From Piezodorus guildinii (Eukaryota > Arthropoda > Insecta > Hemiptera > Pentatomidae), in assembly GCA_023052935.1 (NCBI GenBank), contig CM041297.1, positions 105,329,563 to 105,393,562 of the forward strand: 64,000 bases of DNA. The letters run 5' to 3'. The position numbers were made by a program, and so were the translations under genes. Below are positions 30,851 to 43,272 of this stretch, in pieces. The notes under the pieces were generated by a model. It saw nothing but the letters and a program-made list of their open reading frames with translations. It was not told the DNA's origin and searched no databases. The stretch's first letter is position 1. Each line of letters opens with the position of its first letter.

Positions 30851-32144
30851 TACTAAATTCAATACTTAATATATACCTGCTATATTTTCACATATTTGTA
30901 AATTTTAAATATATTGAATGTAAGGTTTGAACGTTTATTGCTTTTAAAGTATAAATGTCTAAATTTGTATTTTATTTCTTTTCTAATTATTGTACTTCTT
31001 TTCTCCCTCGGCCCTTAATTTAAAAAAGTGGCAGTTTATCAAATAACAGTCAGCGTGATATTTGATTGAAAACCCATCGAACTGCAGCAGGCTACATACC
31101 AGTTGGGAGTTGCCTTGGTGATCACTGTCCCAGATTATGTCAGGCTGGCACCATAGTTTCTGAAGTCAAATATGGCACCATAATGGTACAATAGAAACAC
31201 ACGGCTGGGAACTCCTTGTGAAATCCATAAAAAATATAAATTAATGAAACCTCAGCAACATATGCAGTACAGTAAAATTAGGATTTAACCCGAACATCTA
31301 AAAAAAAAAAAAAAAGCTGAAACCTGTCATAATTGCTTAGTACCTTTCTGTTATTAACTAATTTCTGGGTTTCCACTTCGGATTTGGTCGTGGGGAGGGA
31401 GAGAATCAGAAAAATACTTCTTTTTTAGTTTTTTTGTAAAGTATTTTCTCTATCGAAAACACCATTCTATACAAAATTAAAATACTTTAAAAATTTTTAA
31501 AAACCATCATATAGATGTTTTTGCTAAATTAATAGTTGCGGAGATATTGAACAGTTGCGGGCAATATACTCGGCATACGTTTGGCAAAATAAAGCAACAA
31601 TATATTGATTTCTTTAACCAAGCTTTAAAAATTTTAAAAATCTCGTTTTAATAGTGATTCTAATAGGCTTTCTTAAAATCTGGGTTCGCAAGAAAACAGA
31701 TTCAGATTCCTCATTCCTAAAATCATTTATTACAGTTGTTTTATTATTAAAATCGCCTAGCAAAAAGTTGTTTATTACAATTTCTTCTAACCAATCATAA
31801 TACACAAATATTTTAATGTTTTTTTGTTTTTTTTTTATGGTTTCCCTAGAGTAATATGAATCTTTTGTCACCAAATTTATTAACTTACCTTCTTATTTAC
31901 TTCTTCTAACTTATTTTTACCTTTATCAGAAGCTGACATATTAAATAAACCGATTTTTGCACTCACGATCTTCCAAAATTTTTCACAGTAGTGCTGTCTA
32001 CTACCACTAACTGTCTGGGGATTCTAATAATTTACCTTCTAGGTTCACCAAAACAAAACACCATCAAAACATGTCAGATCCTTTCGTTGGTAATGCAAAG
32101 TGAAAGATTTTTTTGAAAAATAAACCATTATTCTGAAATTCTTA
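30851..32144. other. Non-coding spacer
   Basis: A short A run lies at 31301-31315, and weak repeat D resemblance at about 31360-31600. The open frames found are AT-driven. No gene supported. Confidence 0.35.
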
Positions 32145-32205
32145 CTCATTGCCCCAGAAGGTGGCAGATTGTATTATCTCTTAATAAAATAAATTTAAAA
32201 AATAA
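32145..32205 (+). mobile_element. Jockey family A 3' tail fragment
   Basis: ATTGCCCCAGAAGGTGGCAG followed by ATTGTATTATCTCTTAATAA matches the relic tail at 7080-7125 (GCCCAAGATAGTGGCAGATT). Confidence 0.55.
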
Positions 32206-32811
32206 AAAATTCTGAAATTCATTTTTATCTCTATATCGGATTATTTATCCGTAATCAGTAAAAATAATATCAGTACTCAGATCTTGTGATGTTCTTTCTT
32301 ATAAATTTTTTTATTAATCGAAATGTCTTTGAGGTAAAAAAATATTTTTTACGCCTATTTCATAATGTTTTATAGTATTTAAATAAAAATAAAATACCTT
32401 TACCCGATTATTTCATTCTTTTTATTTTATTTAAGCAAAAAAATATATTAAATTAAATCTGAAAATAAACCCATTTTCACGAAAATTCGAGGTCCAAAAA
32501 ATATTTAACCACGCACTATACATTGGATTGTAGTATTAGTAATGTATAGGGATTCCAGGTCAGTCGTTGATCCAGTGTGAGAATTGTAAGGATTCGAATC
32601 ATTGGATTTGTTGAATTCCTTTAGAGACCGGTGGGTATGCAGAATTTATTATTCACATTTATTACTGTTAATTCTTTTGTTTGACGGGCGTAATTGATGC
32701 GTAATCATATCACCCCGATAAATATTGATAGAAATTACAGATTTGTTCTAATAACATACTGTGGCGAATGTATAGGTATGGGATGTTTTTTTTTCTAAAT
32801 CTTATGTTTGT
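32206..32811. other. AT-rich spacer
   Basis: No repeat family or gene recognised. Confidence 0.35.
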
Positions 32812-33093
32812 TTGTCTATTTATTTTACGTCACTTTATGCTACTGTGGCTAATCGGACGATACTACAGTGGGAGTCCTAAATTTTGCCTATGTAGGTTTA
32901 ATTAGGATAGGGATCTTTAACGAGTACCTGACATCGCACAGGCTCGGGACCACCTTTTAACGTCCCCTCCGAAGGACGGCATAACTAAGTATTTTTTACT
33001 CCCATTAAAATATCCTAGGACCTCCTGCGGGTTTGAACCCGTGACCTTTGGCATAGGAGACTGTTATGCTAGCCACCCAGCCACAAGTGATCA
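32812..33093 (-). mobile_element. SINE family 1, best-preserved copy (minus)
   Basis: Complete from the 3' tail (TTTTACGTCACTTTATGC) to the tRNA-like head. On the minus strand the head reads GGCTGGGTGGCTAGCATAAC (A-box region) and CACGGGTTCAAACCCGC (B box, near-consensus), 36-40 nt apart. A ~200-bp tRNA-unrelated body follows. Pol III transcription and mobilisation by a LINE are expected from the SINE class; the partner LINE is not identified. Confidence 0.8.
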
Positions 33094-33255
33094 TTTCTAA
33101 ATGTTATATATATTTTTAATTAAATTGTTCAAATATATTTATTAATTTCTCTTAACCATATTTATTTATTTGTAATGAGGCAGAGTATAGTGCCAAGTTT
33201 TAAACGAAAATACTGTTTGATGCGTCCGATTATTTATTAATTGCACTAGGTCTAG

Positions 33256-33257
<2 letters not shown>

Positions 33258-33304
<47 letters not shown>
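33258..33304. repeat. Poly(A) run (47 A)
   Basis: Uninterrupted A run, possibly the tail of an extremely 5'-truncated retroposon; no family sequence is recognised upstream. Confidence 0.8.
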
Positions 33305-33306
<2 letters not shown>

Positions 33307-34149
33307 TACGAATAAAAAAATAGATCTTTTAGGAAAGGTACATATCTGGGATTATAGTGATTTATTTCCAAAAGTTGACTAACCAAAAGTTTCATTGTAC
33401 ATGTTTTAACCATTTTCTTTAAATAGGCCCTTACAATTTTGATTTAGCTCATTATATGCTATTTAATATCAGATAAGTTTTATTTTCATTTTAATAGTCT
33501 GACTTGGATTAATTGCCTTTTTTAATTCTTTATATCATCCTATAAATTACCATTATATTTGCTTGTCATAATTAAGCGTCTCTCGTTGTTATTAGTAATC
33601 GAAAACATATTGATATGTATAATAAAAGAATTTGATTAACATCGCCTACAGGCAAGACTAGATAATTTTTTTTTTATTTCGGATCCCCATTTGATCTTTC
33701 ACATTTTAAGGAATATGTCAATGGTTACTTAAATGTTTTAGATAATTTTTAAAATTATATAATAGAACACTGATAAAGAATAGTTCTATCCGTATTGCAA
33801 GCTTAGAGCTATAGTTTACACTTAACTTAATCTATCTATTTTTATGATTATGACTAGGTACTATGATCGTCGCCTGTGTATGTGTGATCTGGATTCAATG
33901 GAGGAAAGGAAATTAGAAAAATAAATAAATTTAAAAAATAATATGTATACATATAATATGACATAATAGGTGAAATATTTTTCCAGCTTTCTAAAATAAT
34001 ATCCTCTAATAAACGAAGTGGTCGAAGTTAACAAAGACTAACGAAAAAGTGCATAAAACCAAACAATTTTTAAAATGTTTGTTGTTATACTTCTTAATCT
34101 GATCATTTTTTTTTTTAAATCATAAGAATATTCTAAATGCAACTTATTT
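33305..34149. other. AT-rich spacer
   Basis: No gene or repeat recognised. Confidence 0.35.
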
Positions 34150-34270
34150 CAGCAGCAAGAGAGATACTACTTTATTTAACAAGTGGTGCTGCCCAACTTA
34201 ATTGAGTTGCTAATTTCACAGCTTACTTTGTTTTTTCCTTAATGGACAATTTTTGATATAAACATGTTAA
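34150..34270 (-). mobile_element. 3' end of the R2-superclade LINE family (second copy)
   Basis: GAGAGATACTACTTTATTTA, GGTGCTGCCCAACTTAATTG and AGTTGCTAATTTCACAGC parallel 51520-51610 (GAGAGATACACTTTATT, GATGCTGCCCAATTTAATTG, GGTTGCTATAACACAGC). Only the terminal ~110 bp is present. Confidence 0.55.
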
Positions 34271-34477
34271 CATCTTAAAAATCCTAACATGCAATACACA
34301 TAAAAATAGATTAATATATATTTTTTTTCTTTTAACATATAAAGCCCAAAATAGATATAGTTTAAGGGACCTCCAAGCCCTTAGTCATCAGAAAACTATA
34401 TATACTCCCCACTACTTCCAGAGGAGAGCTGCTTATCCCGTCACTCCCTCTCTAGTCTTCGGCGTAATTACATCTAA

Positions 34478-34857
34478 GTATAGTGTTCCTTGTAGTATCC
34501 ATAATAAATCATTTTTTTTAAACTCTACTCGGCTTAACGCACATTCAACTTGAGGGCGTTTGAAGACTTCAGCTGATTACTTCATCAAGAGAGAATCATT
34601 GCCATTATCAACGATCCATGAACTACTCATTAAAATATTCACGTAGGAAAATGACACTGTGAGTACTTACTACAAGCTTTATCTAAGATATTTGCGATTG
34701 CCTTCAGTAGATGATCTTATTAAAGATTCCTAACTCAAGTTTAATTGTTAAATGTTAAACTCAGAGAATACATAGAGTTTTTAAGTGTATTGCTCTTTTT
34801 AGTGTTCATAATAAATCACTTTTTTGAAACTCTACTCGGTTTAAAGCACATTTAACT
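34478..34857. repeat. Pair of ~60-bp direct repeats
   Basis: CATAATAAATCATTTTTTTT...AACTCTACTCGGCTTAACGC at 34478-34553 recurs as CATAATAAATCACTTTTTTG...AACTCTACTCGGTTTAAAGC at 34799-34857. The origin is unclear: possibly an eroded LTR or tandem relic. Confidence 0.5.
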
Positions 34858-35034
34858 ATACTATACCTTTTTTTTTTTTTGTCCACTAAACCCACGTATT
34901 AGTAACCTCTCTTATCCATGTATTTCGTTCATCTTCCAAGCACCTGAAAAAAAGATAGATAATTTAATTCAAATACCAAAAGTTAGATTTTATCAAGGCC
35001 ATAATTATAATTTTCCTCGTATTTATTGTACGAG

Positions 35035-35770
35035 TATATTGCTATGTTTTTGACCGGCTGCTTTTCTAAGGCAGCGGTACCTTTAAAACTTTCTCAATTA
35101 ATATATTTATGTACTATACTTTTTTGAACAATTAGAGTTCTTTTCCATGTTATCGTGTTACCGATCCCTGTAGGTGGCATGCAGGGGAAGATTAAATTAA
35201 CCAGGTTTCAATAATAGACATTATTATTTAAAATTAGCTATATTTGAGTATACTGAGAGATTCGTTACTACTAGTTTTGCCATACAATATTACAAACAAA
35301 GATATTCCTTTAAAAAAATTAGTTGGCTGGCGAAGGTGGAATCAATCTTGGTCGTCCCTTTTCGGCTTCATCCTCCAGCTGCTCTCTGACCCCCGACGGA
35401 CTTCTGGATCTCTGACTCTTCTCTTCTCGTGGATATAATACGACTCTGTTCTTGTGGAATGAACACGACTCGTCACCTCTATCTCCTCTTCTTTTCAAAA
35501 ATACAATATTTTGGAAATAGCCGATCTCCTATCATGACAAAGAGAGGGGGTGCTGATAATGGGAAGTGCCCGAAGTCGGCGGTACACCCTTTGTCCACCC
35601 TCAATACTCTTGTCGGCTAGTAGATGGGTTTCCGGAAGTTACTGGGGTATCGCGGAGTGCCCATGGGAAGTTCAAGGGGGTTTTGCCGACAAAGGCTTAT
35701 TAACATTTACTTGATTGATATTAAAAGTACCTTATAACAATATACCACTGTAAATCTCAATAAAATTTTT
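35035..35770 (+). repeat. Unclassified dispersed repeat E, plus copy
   Basis: Counterpart of 3972-4700. It ends CCACTGTAAATCTCAATAAA before a T-rich run, resembling LINE/SINE 3' ends in this window. The short open frames inside (around 35244-35620) do not correspond between copies, so coding is not supported. Confidence 0.6.
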
Positions 35771-37299
35771 TTCTTCTTCTTTTTATCATCCTATAAAAAA
35801 TGATTTAGGTTGAATTTCGGTTTTCTCTTCTGCTGCATCTTGTGCAATTTAAGGGGTTCTAATGAGTGTGTCTGGGATTAGAGATTTTATTTGAATATTT
35901 AAATTTTCAATTTAATTGAAATTAAGGAGCTAACTGAAAGTTTTTTTTTAATGCAAACAGTACATATTTAAGTATTGAAGAAACAAAACAAACATGTAGT
36001 TTTATTTGATAGCAGAATGAATTTTAATTCAGGGTGGCCGTAGAATGGGGAAGTTGTATATTTCAGGTGAGTAGGGTGGGAAAGCTCACCTGTAAACTGA
36101 TATTCATTAGGAGGGAGAAAGTTAGTAGAAGGCAGTTGTGCCGGGAAGGCATGAAAACTGACTTAGCGGGGGGGCTTTGCCAAGTCCGCACTTAGCAGTG
36201 ATATCACGTAGGGACAAGTTGCTACTCTTCCGCTCACACTCGATCTTATCAAAGTCCCCTCAGGCTCCCGCTGATTAGGAAACTATTTGTCTGCCTCCTA
36301 AGGCGCCTTCTCTAATATTCCTAGTAGTGGATCCGCAACTGAACCGAAACTATCTGACGTGAATCGCAAATAGAAAAGTAATAAGGTTTTGAGAATCAGA
36401 TGTTTTGATGCCTAAACCACTAAAGATTGGCTCTTTGGGTCTGTTACTTTTACCGTCTAACTTTTTTTCACCCTCAGTTTGACACGCTTTAGCTTGTTCG
36501 TGTTGATCAGATCGAAAATTTGACGCCAGTTTGCCAGTCAGAAATTTAGTGTTGAGTATTTTTTTTTATATAAAATTTCATGTTAGGATCTGCCAATAAA
36601 GCTTTAAGGTCCTAGCGACAAATATATTCCACTAAATTTCTGACTAGAAAACTGTCTTCAAAAGTTTGATTCAAGCATCACCTGCAGAGATGGAGCGTGG
36701 AAAAAAAAGCGCAAACCATAACAAAAAATTAACGAAACATGATTTTTCTTCACGATCTTATTGATGAATGTGGTATACTGAAATAACTTCAAATTTTCTA
36801 TTCGAGCTACGCCAGCATAGCTTTTTTTTGAAGCCCCGACATTTAATCAATTGAGCAAAATTTGATTTTTTTTTTTCATTCAAAACACTATAGTATAGAG
36901 TGGGAAAAATCTCGATTTAGATGCAACAATTCTCTCTCTATAACTTTAATTAGGATAAAATAAAATTTAGTTTCCGATTTTTGAGTGTGAGGTGTAAGAT
37001 ATAATAGAATAATTGGGGATGTAGAAATTTAAATGTTACAATTTTTATTAGGAATAGGAATTTCTGGGACATCGTTTTTAACACTTTCAGTTACGGACAA
37101 CGATGCTTTTGTAGCTTTTAAAGTAATAATAAGAGGGACAGAAGTTTATTCAATCAAGCTTTATTTTGGCTTTTATTACACCTCATGTATTTTAAAAACC
37201 TTGAAATATCCGTATTAATATTGAACACAAAACGTTCATATATTAGCTTAAAAAAAAAAGAAGTTTATTAACAATTTTATTGGAAACATTTTGTTTAAG
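35771..37299. other. Non-coding spacer
   Basis: A GC-richer patch (36120-36330) contains no recognised gene. Remainder AT-rich. Confidence 0.35.
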
Positions 37300-37780
37300 T
37301 TGACGACATCTACGACAATCAGTTAGTATTATCGCCATTTCATTACTCTCCATTAACTTTTACAATTTTGTGTGTAATATTATTTTTTTTCTAAAATCTT
37401 TAGCTTTTCGACGATATATTACACATCTATGTTACTGTTCTTATTTCCAAAAACAAAAACATTGTATAAAAAAAATATTTATATATTCAATATATAATTA
37501 GTCGATTTTTATCAATGCTAAAAATATGGTTACACAAATATACAATATACAAATATGATATGGTTACATTTATATTCTATAATCTTCAAAATTAAAGGTA
37601 CTTCAGAGGAAGAAAATAAAAAATATCGGCATTTAGGCCCCCATTTGAATCAAAATGAAAACTACATGATATTAAAGTCCATGCAATTTTTCATTGATAT
37701 AGGGAGTTTAATCAAAATTGTTTGAGCCATTTTTTAGAAAATATCATAAAAATGCAATATGCATGAGAAGTATTGAACAT
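37300..37780 (+). repeat. Helitron-family internal segment
   Basis: TCATTACTCTCCATTAACTT, TTCTAAAATCTTTAGCTTTT, ATATCGGCATTTAGG, AATCAAAATGAAAACTAC and GGGAGTTTAATCAAAATTG follow the family order. Termini not identified. Confidence 0.5.
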
Positions 37781-38841
37781 TCTACACATGTTTTATAAAG
37801 TTTGATTTAACAATGAATGATACTCATTTGACTAATATTTGTGAAGTGCAGCTAACGTATTTTGTAATATATTTAAATTTTAAAGTACTATTGAATGTCA
37901 TGTGAGTGAACCATTAAACATTTTTCGGATTTATTTTGGAAATGCCTTTTTTTTTTTTCTTATTTATATTCTATGTCTCTCTATTCCAATTATTTTTAGG
38001 AAAATTATCAAATTAATTCCAAGCAAGATATTAATGAAAATTATTTATTTGTTTGCATAATTATTGTAAAATAGATAATAATAAACAGCGTTGTGATCAA
38101 AGTTTTTTTTTTTTTTTTTTCGAAAATTGAATAAAGTAAAAAAGAAAACTGTGTGACATTTATGACTCATATTTCACGGGAAACTCTTCCTTTGTTTCAG
38201 AACTTCAAAAGTAGGCCACCTTATCCCTTACAGACCTCTTTAAGTTTAAATCTCTGTTCTTCAGGCTATACTCTTAAATGGAACTCTGTTTCAGTTGTTT
38301 TGTCTGCTTTTGGTATTTCAGCGTATATTGAAGTTTATTCTCCTCTTTCCAGTTTATTTTAGTTTTGTATATGAAATTATATTATTTTAACTATTTTAAA
38401 TAGTATGAAAACTTTAATATTTTAATTTTTAGAAAACTTTTTAGAGTATTCTATAATATATTTCATTTCGTAAATACTGATATATACGCATAGTTTGTTT
38501 GGTAATTCTTTCATTAGAGATATAAATATTAAATATTAATGCTTTTAAATCTTATTGATTGAATTATGTTATTTATAGGTTTTTAAAAAAAATTGTGATA
38601 ATAATTATTAATATTAATGGTAATCTTTGGCTATAAAATTTAGTAAATAAAAACAAATGTTCTGGTACATTTCATTTGAGGCAGATTTCATTTAAGATTA
38701 CTGTGCTAAATTTATGGTTTTTAAATTCATTCCTAAGTCACAGCGGAGAGTTAATATAATGGTACTTGATATAAAATTTGTATTATTTTGAATGAACTAC
38801 CAAATATTTTGTACGTTTATACATAATTTTTTGAACTTTGG
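37781..38841. other. AT-rich spacer
   Basis: Includes a T run at 38103-38120. No gene or family recognised. Confidence 0.35.
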
Positions 38842-38885
38842 CATAGAAGGCTGTTATCCTAGCCACTAACCCACAGTTGACCCAA
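38842..38885 (-). mobile_element. SINE family 1 head fragment
   Basis: GGCATAGAAGGCTGTTATCC and TAGCCACTAACCCACAGTTG match the inverted tRNA-like head of SINE 1; the body is missing. Confidence 0.55.
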
Positions 38886-38997
38886 ATATTTCTTTGAGTA
38901 AGGAAGACTCTCGAGGAACGCTAATGATTATTTATGAAAAGTCTGTTTCGTCCTAGCAATAATTTTGAATGGCTCTAGATAGAAAATTCAAATTTTG

Positions 38998-39277
38998 TTT
39001 GTTTATTTAACGTCAATTTATACTACTATGGCTAATTGGACGATGCTACCGTGGGAGTCCTAAATTTCGCCTATCCAGGTTTAATTACGATAGGGATCTA
39101 CGACGAGTTCCTGAAATCGCACAGGTTCTAGACCACCTTTTCACGTCCTCTTCGAAGGGCGGCATAACTAAGGATTTTTCACTCCCTTTAAAAAATCCCA
39201 TGACCGCCAGCGGGTTTGAACCCGTGGCCTTTGCATAGAAGGCTGTTATGCTAGCCACCCTGTTACTGGTGATCCCA
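38998..39277 (-). mobile_element. SINE family 1 (minus copy)
   Basis: Full-length, ordered as the 32.8-kb copy: TTTAACGTCAATTTATACTA, GTGGGAGTCCTAAATTTCGC, TCTTCGAAGGGCGGCATAAC, GCGGGTTTGAACCCGTGGCC, GAAGGCTGTTATGCTAGCCA. Confidence 0.78.
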
Positions 39278-40244
39278 TAATTAAATTTTGTATATCATCC
39301 TAACTATATGAAAGGATACATCATGCCACATGAATGTCTGAGATTCTAATATTTTTGGATGATTTCGCTTGGCCGTTGTCGGTGGTTGGGTTGTGTTAAG
39401 TCGTCGGAAATCAGTTGTGTAGAAATATGGTATAGAAAATACTGGAAAATATGAAAAACGTTTATGAGAAACAATAATTTTCAAAGTGGATTTTAACGGA
39501 ATACTACAGAAGTATTTATAATAGTACTGTGCTTGGGCAATTATTCTTTATTTAGTTGGGGTAAGATGGGAGGGGAGGATTAGCTCTTAAAATGTTAGCA
39601 GATTGGAGGGGAAGCGACTCGAACAAACTTTTATAGAGACAATCTCTTATTACATTTTAACGTCGGATCTTTTGAAAGTTGAAATTGCCTTTGTTAGCTC
39701 ATTTTATCATCCATTCCTCCTCCATCTTAATGGATGAAACAGAAAGAAGGGATAACCGATCGGACCCTGGGAAGGGGGATGCGGTGTATTGTTTTTCCTC
39801 TTAGGAAGAGTTCAAAAGTTGTAAGTGCTATAAAAGAAAAGATGGAGAAGTGGAGGGGGGTAGAAGGGAGTAACGAACCATTCAATGCTATTCCCATCTC
39901 AATACTTCCATTCCTGCCATTAACATAAGTAAGAAACCGATTGCCTCCATTAGTGTAATCTTCGAAGAAGAACTTGAAAAATATTAGCAAACTGATTCTT
40001 AGGCTACAGTATCGATTTTAAAGAGATGCGAAAAACTAAAACTATGATTATATTCAACTTGTTGAGGACTTCAACTTTGATTATAAATTCTTAAGGATTC
40101 AAGTCCAAATGGTCCAGATGGTATTCTCCAATATGGAAAATGTGATCCTGTACCTTTGCCTTGACTAATATACAACTTTATTAACTATACAATATTCAAA
40201 TTCTTATAAAAGTTATTAATTAGATATGCTGTTAAACCTATTTT
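39278..40244. other. Non-coding spacer
   Basis: A GC-richer purine stretch at 39730-39880 gives short frames on both strands with no known domain. Confidence 0.35.
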
Positions 40245-40495
40245 TTTTTAAATTATTATTATTTTTTCTTTTATTTCATTTACTTTTTTCCCTTTCTTTC
40301 TTTATTTTTGTTTATTATTAATTATCTATTTATTTTTATTATTTGTCTATGTTATTATATTGATATTTTATTTATTAATTTTCAATATTTTTTAAATATC
40401 TTATTTATTTATTTTAATTGTGGTCTCATATCACTATTACTATTGTTCATTTTGTAACAAATTGTAATATATCTCAATAAATAAATTTTAAAAAA
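40245..40495 (+). mobile_element. Jockey family A 3' tail relic
   Basis: CACTATTACTATTGTTCATTTTGT followed by AACAAATTGTAATATATCTC and AATAAATAAATTTT-A run matches 3390-3450. Confidence 0.6.
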
Positions 40496-42149
40496 AAAAT
40501 TATTTTAATATATTTTTTTTTCTTTTCTTCATTTTTTCTGCTATCTTAACCTAGGTAAATCATTTTTATTTGTGTATTGTTTTTTGTAAAGATGTTAGGG
40601 CGATAATAACGATAAGCAGTTTTATGCCCTTAAAATTAAAATAACAACAACAACAATGAACATTTGTATCAAGAAAAAAAAAATTATCTCCCCCCCCATT
40701 CAGAATTGAGTTTCCAACGATAAATAAATACAGGTTTTTTAATGATAATTAAATTCAAACAAAACCAAAAAGGATGATTGAATTAAGTTAAGTAATATCA
40801 GATATATAGCGTATTGAGTTTAGCAGTAGTGATTGGCCATTTTCGTTGAAATTATATTGATAGTGTGCCGGCTTTAATTAATTTATGACTGTACATTGTT
40901 ATACCCTAATATACACCACATTATTATATGCATCATATATACAATGTAAACGATTGTGTAATAATTTGCAGCATTTTCCCTTTATAATATCTCTAAATAA
41001 ACAAGGCGACTAAGTTGAAAATATGGCTTATATTATTAAAAAAAGTTATTTTCTTTATTGCTCTCTGATATGTATGTAAACTTACACACAGAGATATTTG
41101 TGTACTATAAATCAGGCAAAGTAGTATAAAATATAAATTAAATAAATCGAAAAAGTTATTATCTCCTGAAACACTTTAAATAATATAAAAAAAATTAAAT
41201 AAGTTATTGTGATCTTGATTATATATGATAATAACTAAATTATTATAAAATAATTAATAGTAATAAAAAATCAGCATTATTAAATCTCAATGTTATTACT
41301 AGTAATAAGAAAATATATACGCAATGACATTCTTTTTTCTTTTTCGTTCATTAAACTGTCTGCGGTGGGATCCTTTTTTTTTTTTTTTTCGGATGAATTG
41401 AACTATGATTAAGAATATTTTCGTTTAACAAAATAAATAAAATCAAAACCTAAATGTATTAATAGCAATATTTTAAATATTCTAATGATGTATTGTTTGT
41501 TTTTTTTCAGGTGAGTCTCATGCCAAAATACACTGTTATAAATCTGTGAGTAATATTATATTTTAATTATTTTTTATTGTTTTTTTTAACATATATAAGA
41601 GGTTTAGATGAAATTATATATTATATATATATATATATTATATATATATATATATAATATATATATATATTATATAAACTTGAACGTTTGTCAATTTAGA
41701 AACTAAATTAATGTCACAGTAATTAATATATACACCAATTAACTAATTAGTCAAGCTTTTTTTAATATATCTCCCGATGTGAAACACATTAATTTCTACC
41801 TTGTGTAAGAGTTCCAAAATAAATGAATTCCTGGAAGGTCCATTAACTATCAAGCTTTAGCCTACGAAGAATCACTCTTTATTTATTTTGTTTTCTCCAT
41901 TTGTTTATTTTTTGAAAGGTTCAACCTAAAGAGTGAAGCTTTTGTAAGGAAACAAAAAGAAAAGGGTAGGCAAAAACAGAATAAGCAAAAACTTAGCTTT
42001 CCATGGTATTATTAAGAGTAATTTTATAAAATATGTAATCTGAAATTGGTACGTGGACAACAGAACCCTACATACGGATTTATTTCACGGTAAACGTAAC
42101 GGACACAACAATAGACTTATTATCATATCAATAGCTGAAATGCCAGTCA
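40496..42149. other. AT-rich spacer with TA palindrome
   Basis: At 41612-41682 a TA-rich block made of ATATATAT/TATATTATAT units could form a cruciform. Around 40840-40980 there is a piece related to 5040-5240 and 16.27 kb. No gene recognised. Confidence 0.4.
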
Positions 42150-42260
42150 GAAGGAGGCTAAAGAGAAGCTGGATGAGAGACCTCCTTTGCTAAATTAAAG
42201 CCTAGAAAGGGGTGCTGCTGGACACTCTACTTCCCTATGCCTACCATGTCTGATCTCTCA
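42150..42260 (+). pseudogene. Possible Jockey ORF2 C-terminal relic
   Basis: A frame reads RRRLKRSWMRDLLC then a stop near 42196, echoing the C-terminal RRLKRRWPRDLL of family B, and the following GGGGTGCTGCTGG resembles its early 3' UTR. Too short for certainty. Confidence 0.3.
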
Positions 42261-42487
42261 TTTCCACAGCGCATTTGCTGATTGTCTGATACATTCTGAC
42301 AAGCGTGAATATAGTTATGATGAGAAAGAACAAAAAAGAAATATGTGACTTTCTAATATTGGAATATTCTTAATTATGTGTAAAATAATTCATACAAGAA
42401 GATTTAAGTTTTTGCTGTTGTTCATTAAATATGAAGCTTTTAAGGCGTGTTTCTTTTTATGCCCACACTATGTCAATTGTTTAAAGA

Positions 42488-43272
42488 TATGGTGCGCGCA
42501 ACCACTTACATATTTATTTAAATCAATTTAAGAATTTCTAAACACATTTAGAAACGAAAATAAATTGTTAAAGAATTATTTACTTTGTGTTTTATTAGAA
42601 ATATGTGTTTTATTAAATAATCTATTGTATTTAAGTAGTACCTCCTAGGTGTCTGTCACTTCCGATTTTTCAAAAAAAAAAAAAAATTTTTTAATATGTT
42701 TACCACTTGTTCCACTGTCCATTCAGTAAACACTAGATCCCAACCCATAAACTTGTATATAACTTCTCACAGATCTGTTTCCTTCAAAAAAACCTTTGTT
42801 ATCAGTGCTATTCTATTTTGGAATTCCTTACCTATATCTATTCGTAAATCCTTATCATTATCCACTTTCAAACACCAACTATTTCTCCATCTCCTTAAGT
42901 GTCAATCTTCCCAACATATGTATTATTTAAAATCTATAGATGATAACTATTCATTGTCCCAAAATCTGTCATTTATTGTTAAGTTGAAGTCTTAAACGAC
43001 CAGACTATTATCATGTATATTGCACTTTTCTTGTTATTCATAGGGGACTACTCGTCCTAGAATAAAATTTCTTTTCTTTTTTCATTTTCATTAATTATTT
43101 TCTACCATAATCCGTTACTTTTATCTGCTTTTCATCACTCTCCAGTAACTTTTACAATATTATGTATAAGATAATATTTAATATGTATGTGTATATAAAT
43201 GAATCGCCTTTTTCCTTGACCTATTTCGCTAAGACATAGTTAAGACAGGACATAGTATGTCGGGTCAGCTAG
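42488..43272 (+). mobile_element. Helitron-like element interrupted by a LINE tail
   Basis: Starts TATGGTGCGCGCAACCACTT (cf. TCTGGTGCGGGCAACACACG) and ends GGTCAGCTAG before a T. Interior phrases CTTTTCATCACTCTCCAGTA and ACTTTTACAATATTATG match other copies. The middle (about 42690-43075) is a foreign LINE fragment. Confidence 0.5.
42690..43075 (+). pseudogene. CR1/RTE-like LINE C-terminus inside a Helitron
   Basis: The frame at 42696-42995 reads HSVNTRSQPINLYITSHRSV, SFKKTFVISAILFWNSLPIS and IRKSLSLSTFKHQLFLHLLK, with the conserved HR..SFKK.F...A...WN.LP..IR...S...FK..L pattern following RT in CR1/RTE-type LINEs. The 3' end GTCCTAGAATAAAATTTCTT lies near 43070. Related in layout to 21245-21760. 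RT is missing, so it is a dead 5'-truncated insertion. Confidence 0.55.

Noticed and set aside
32990..33093. A functional tRNA gene (near-consensus B box)
   Set aside because: No acceptor-stem pairing and the same head recurs attached to one SINE body; SINE is the better call.
34478..34857. CRISPR-like repeat array
   Set aside because: Only two diverged copies, spaced 320 bp, in a eukaryotic context.
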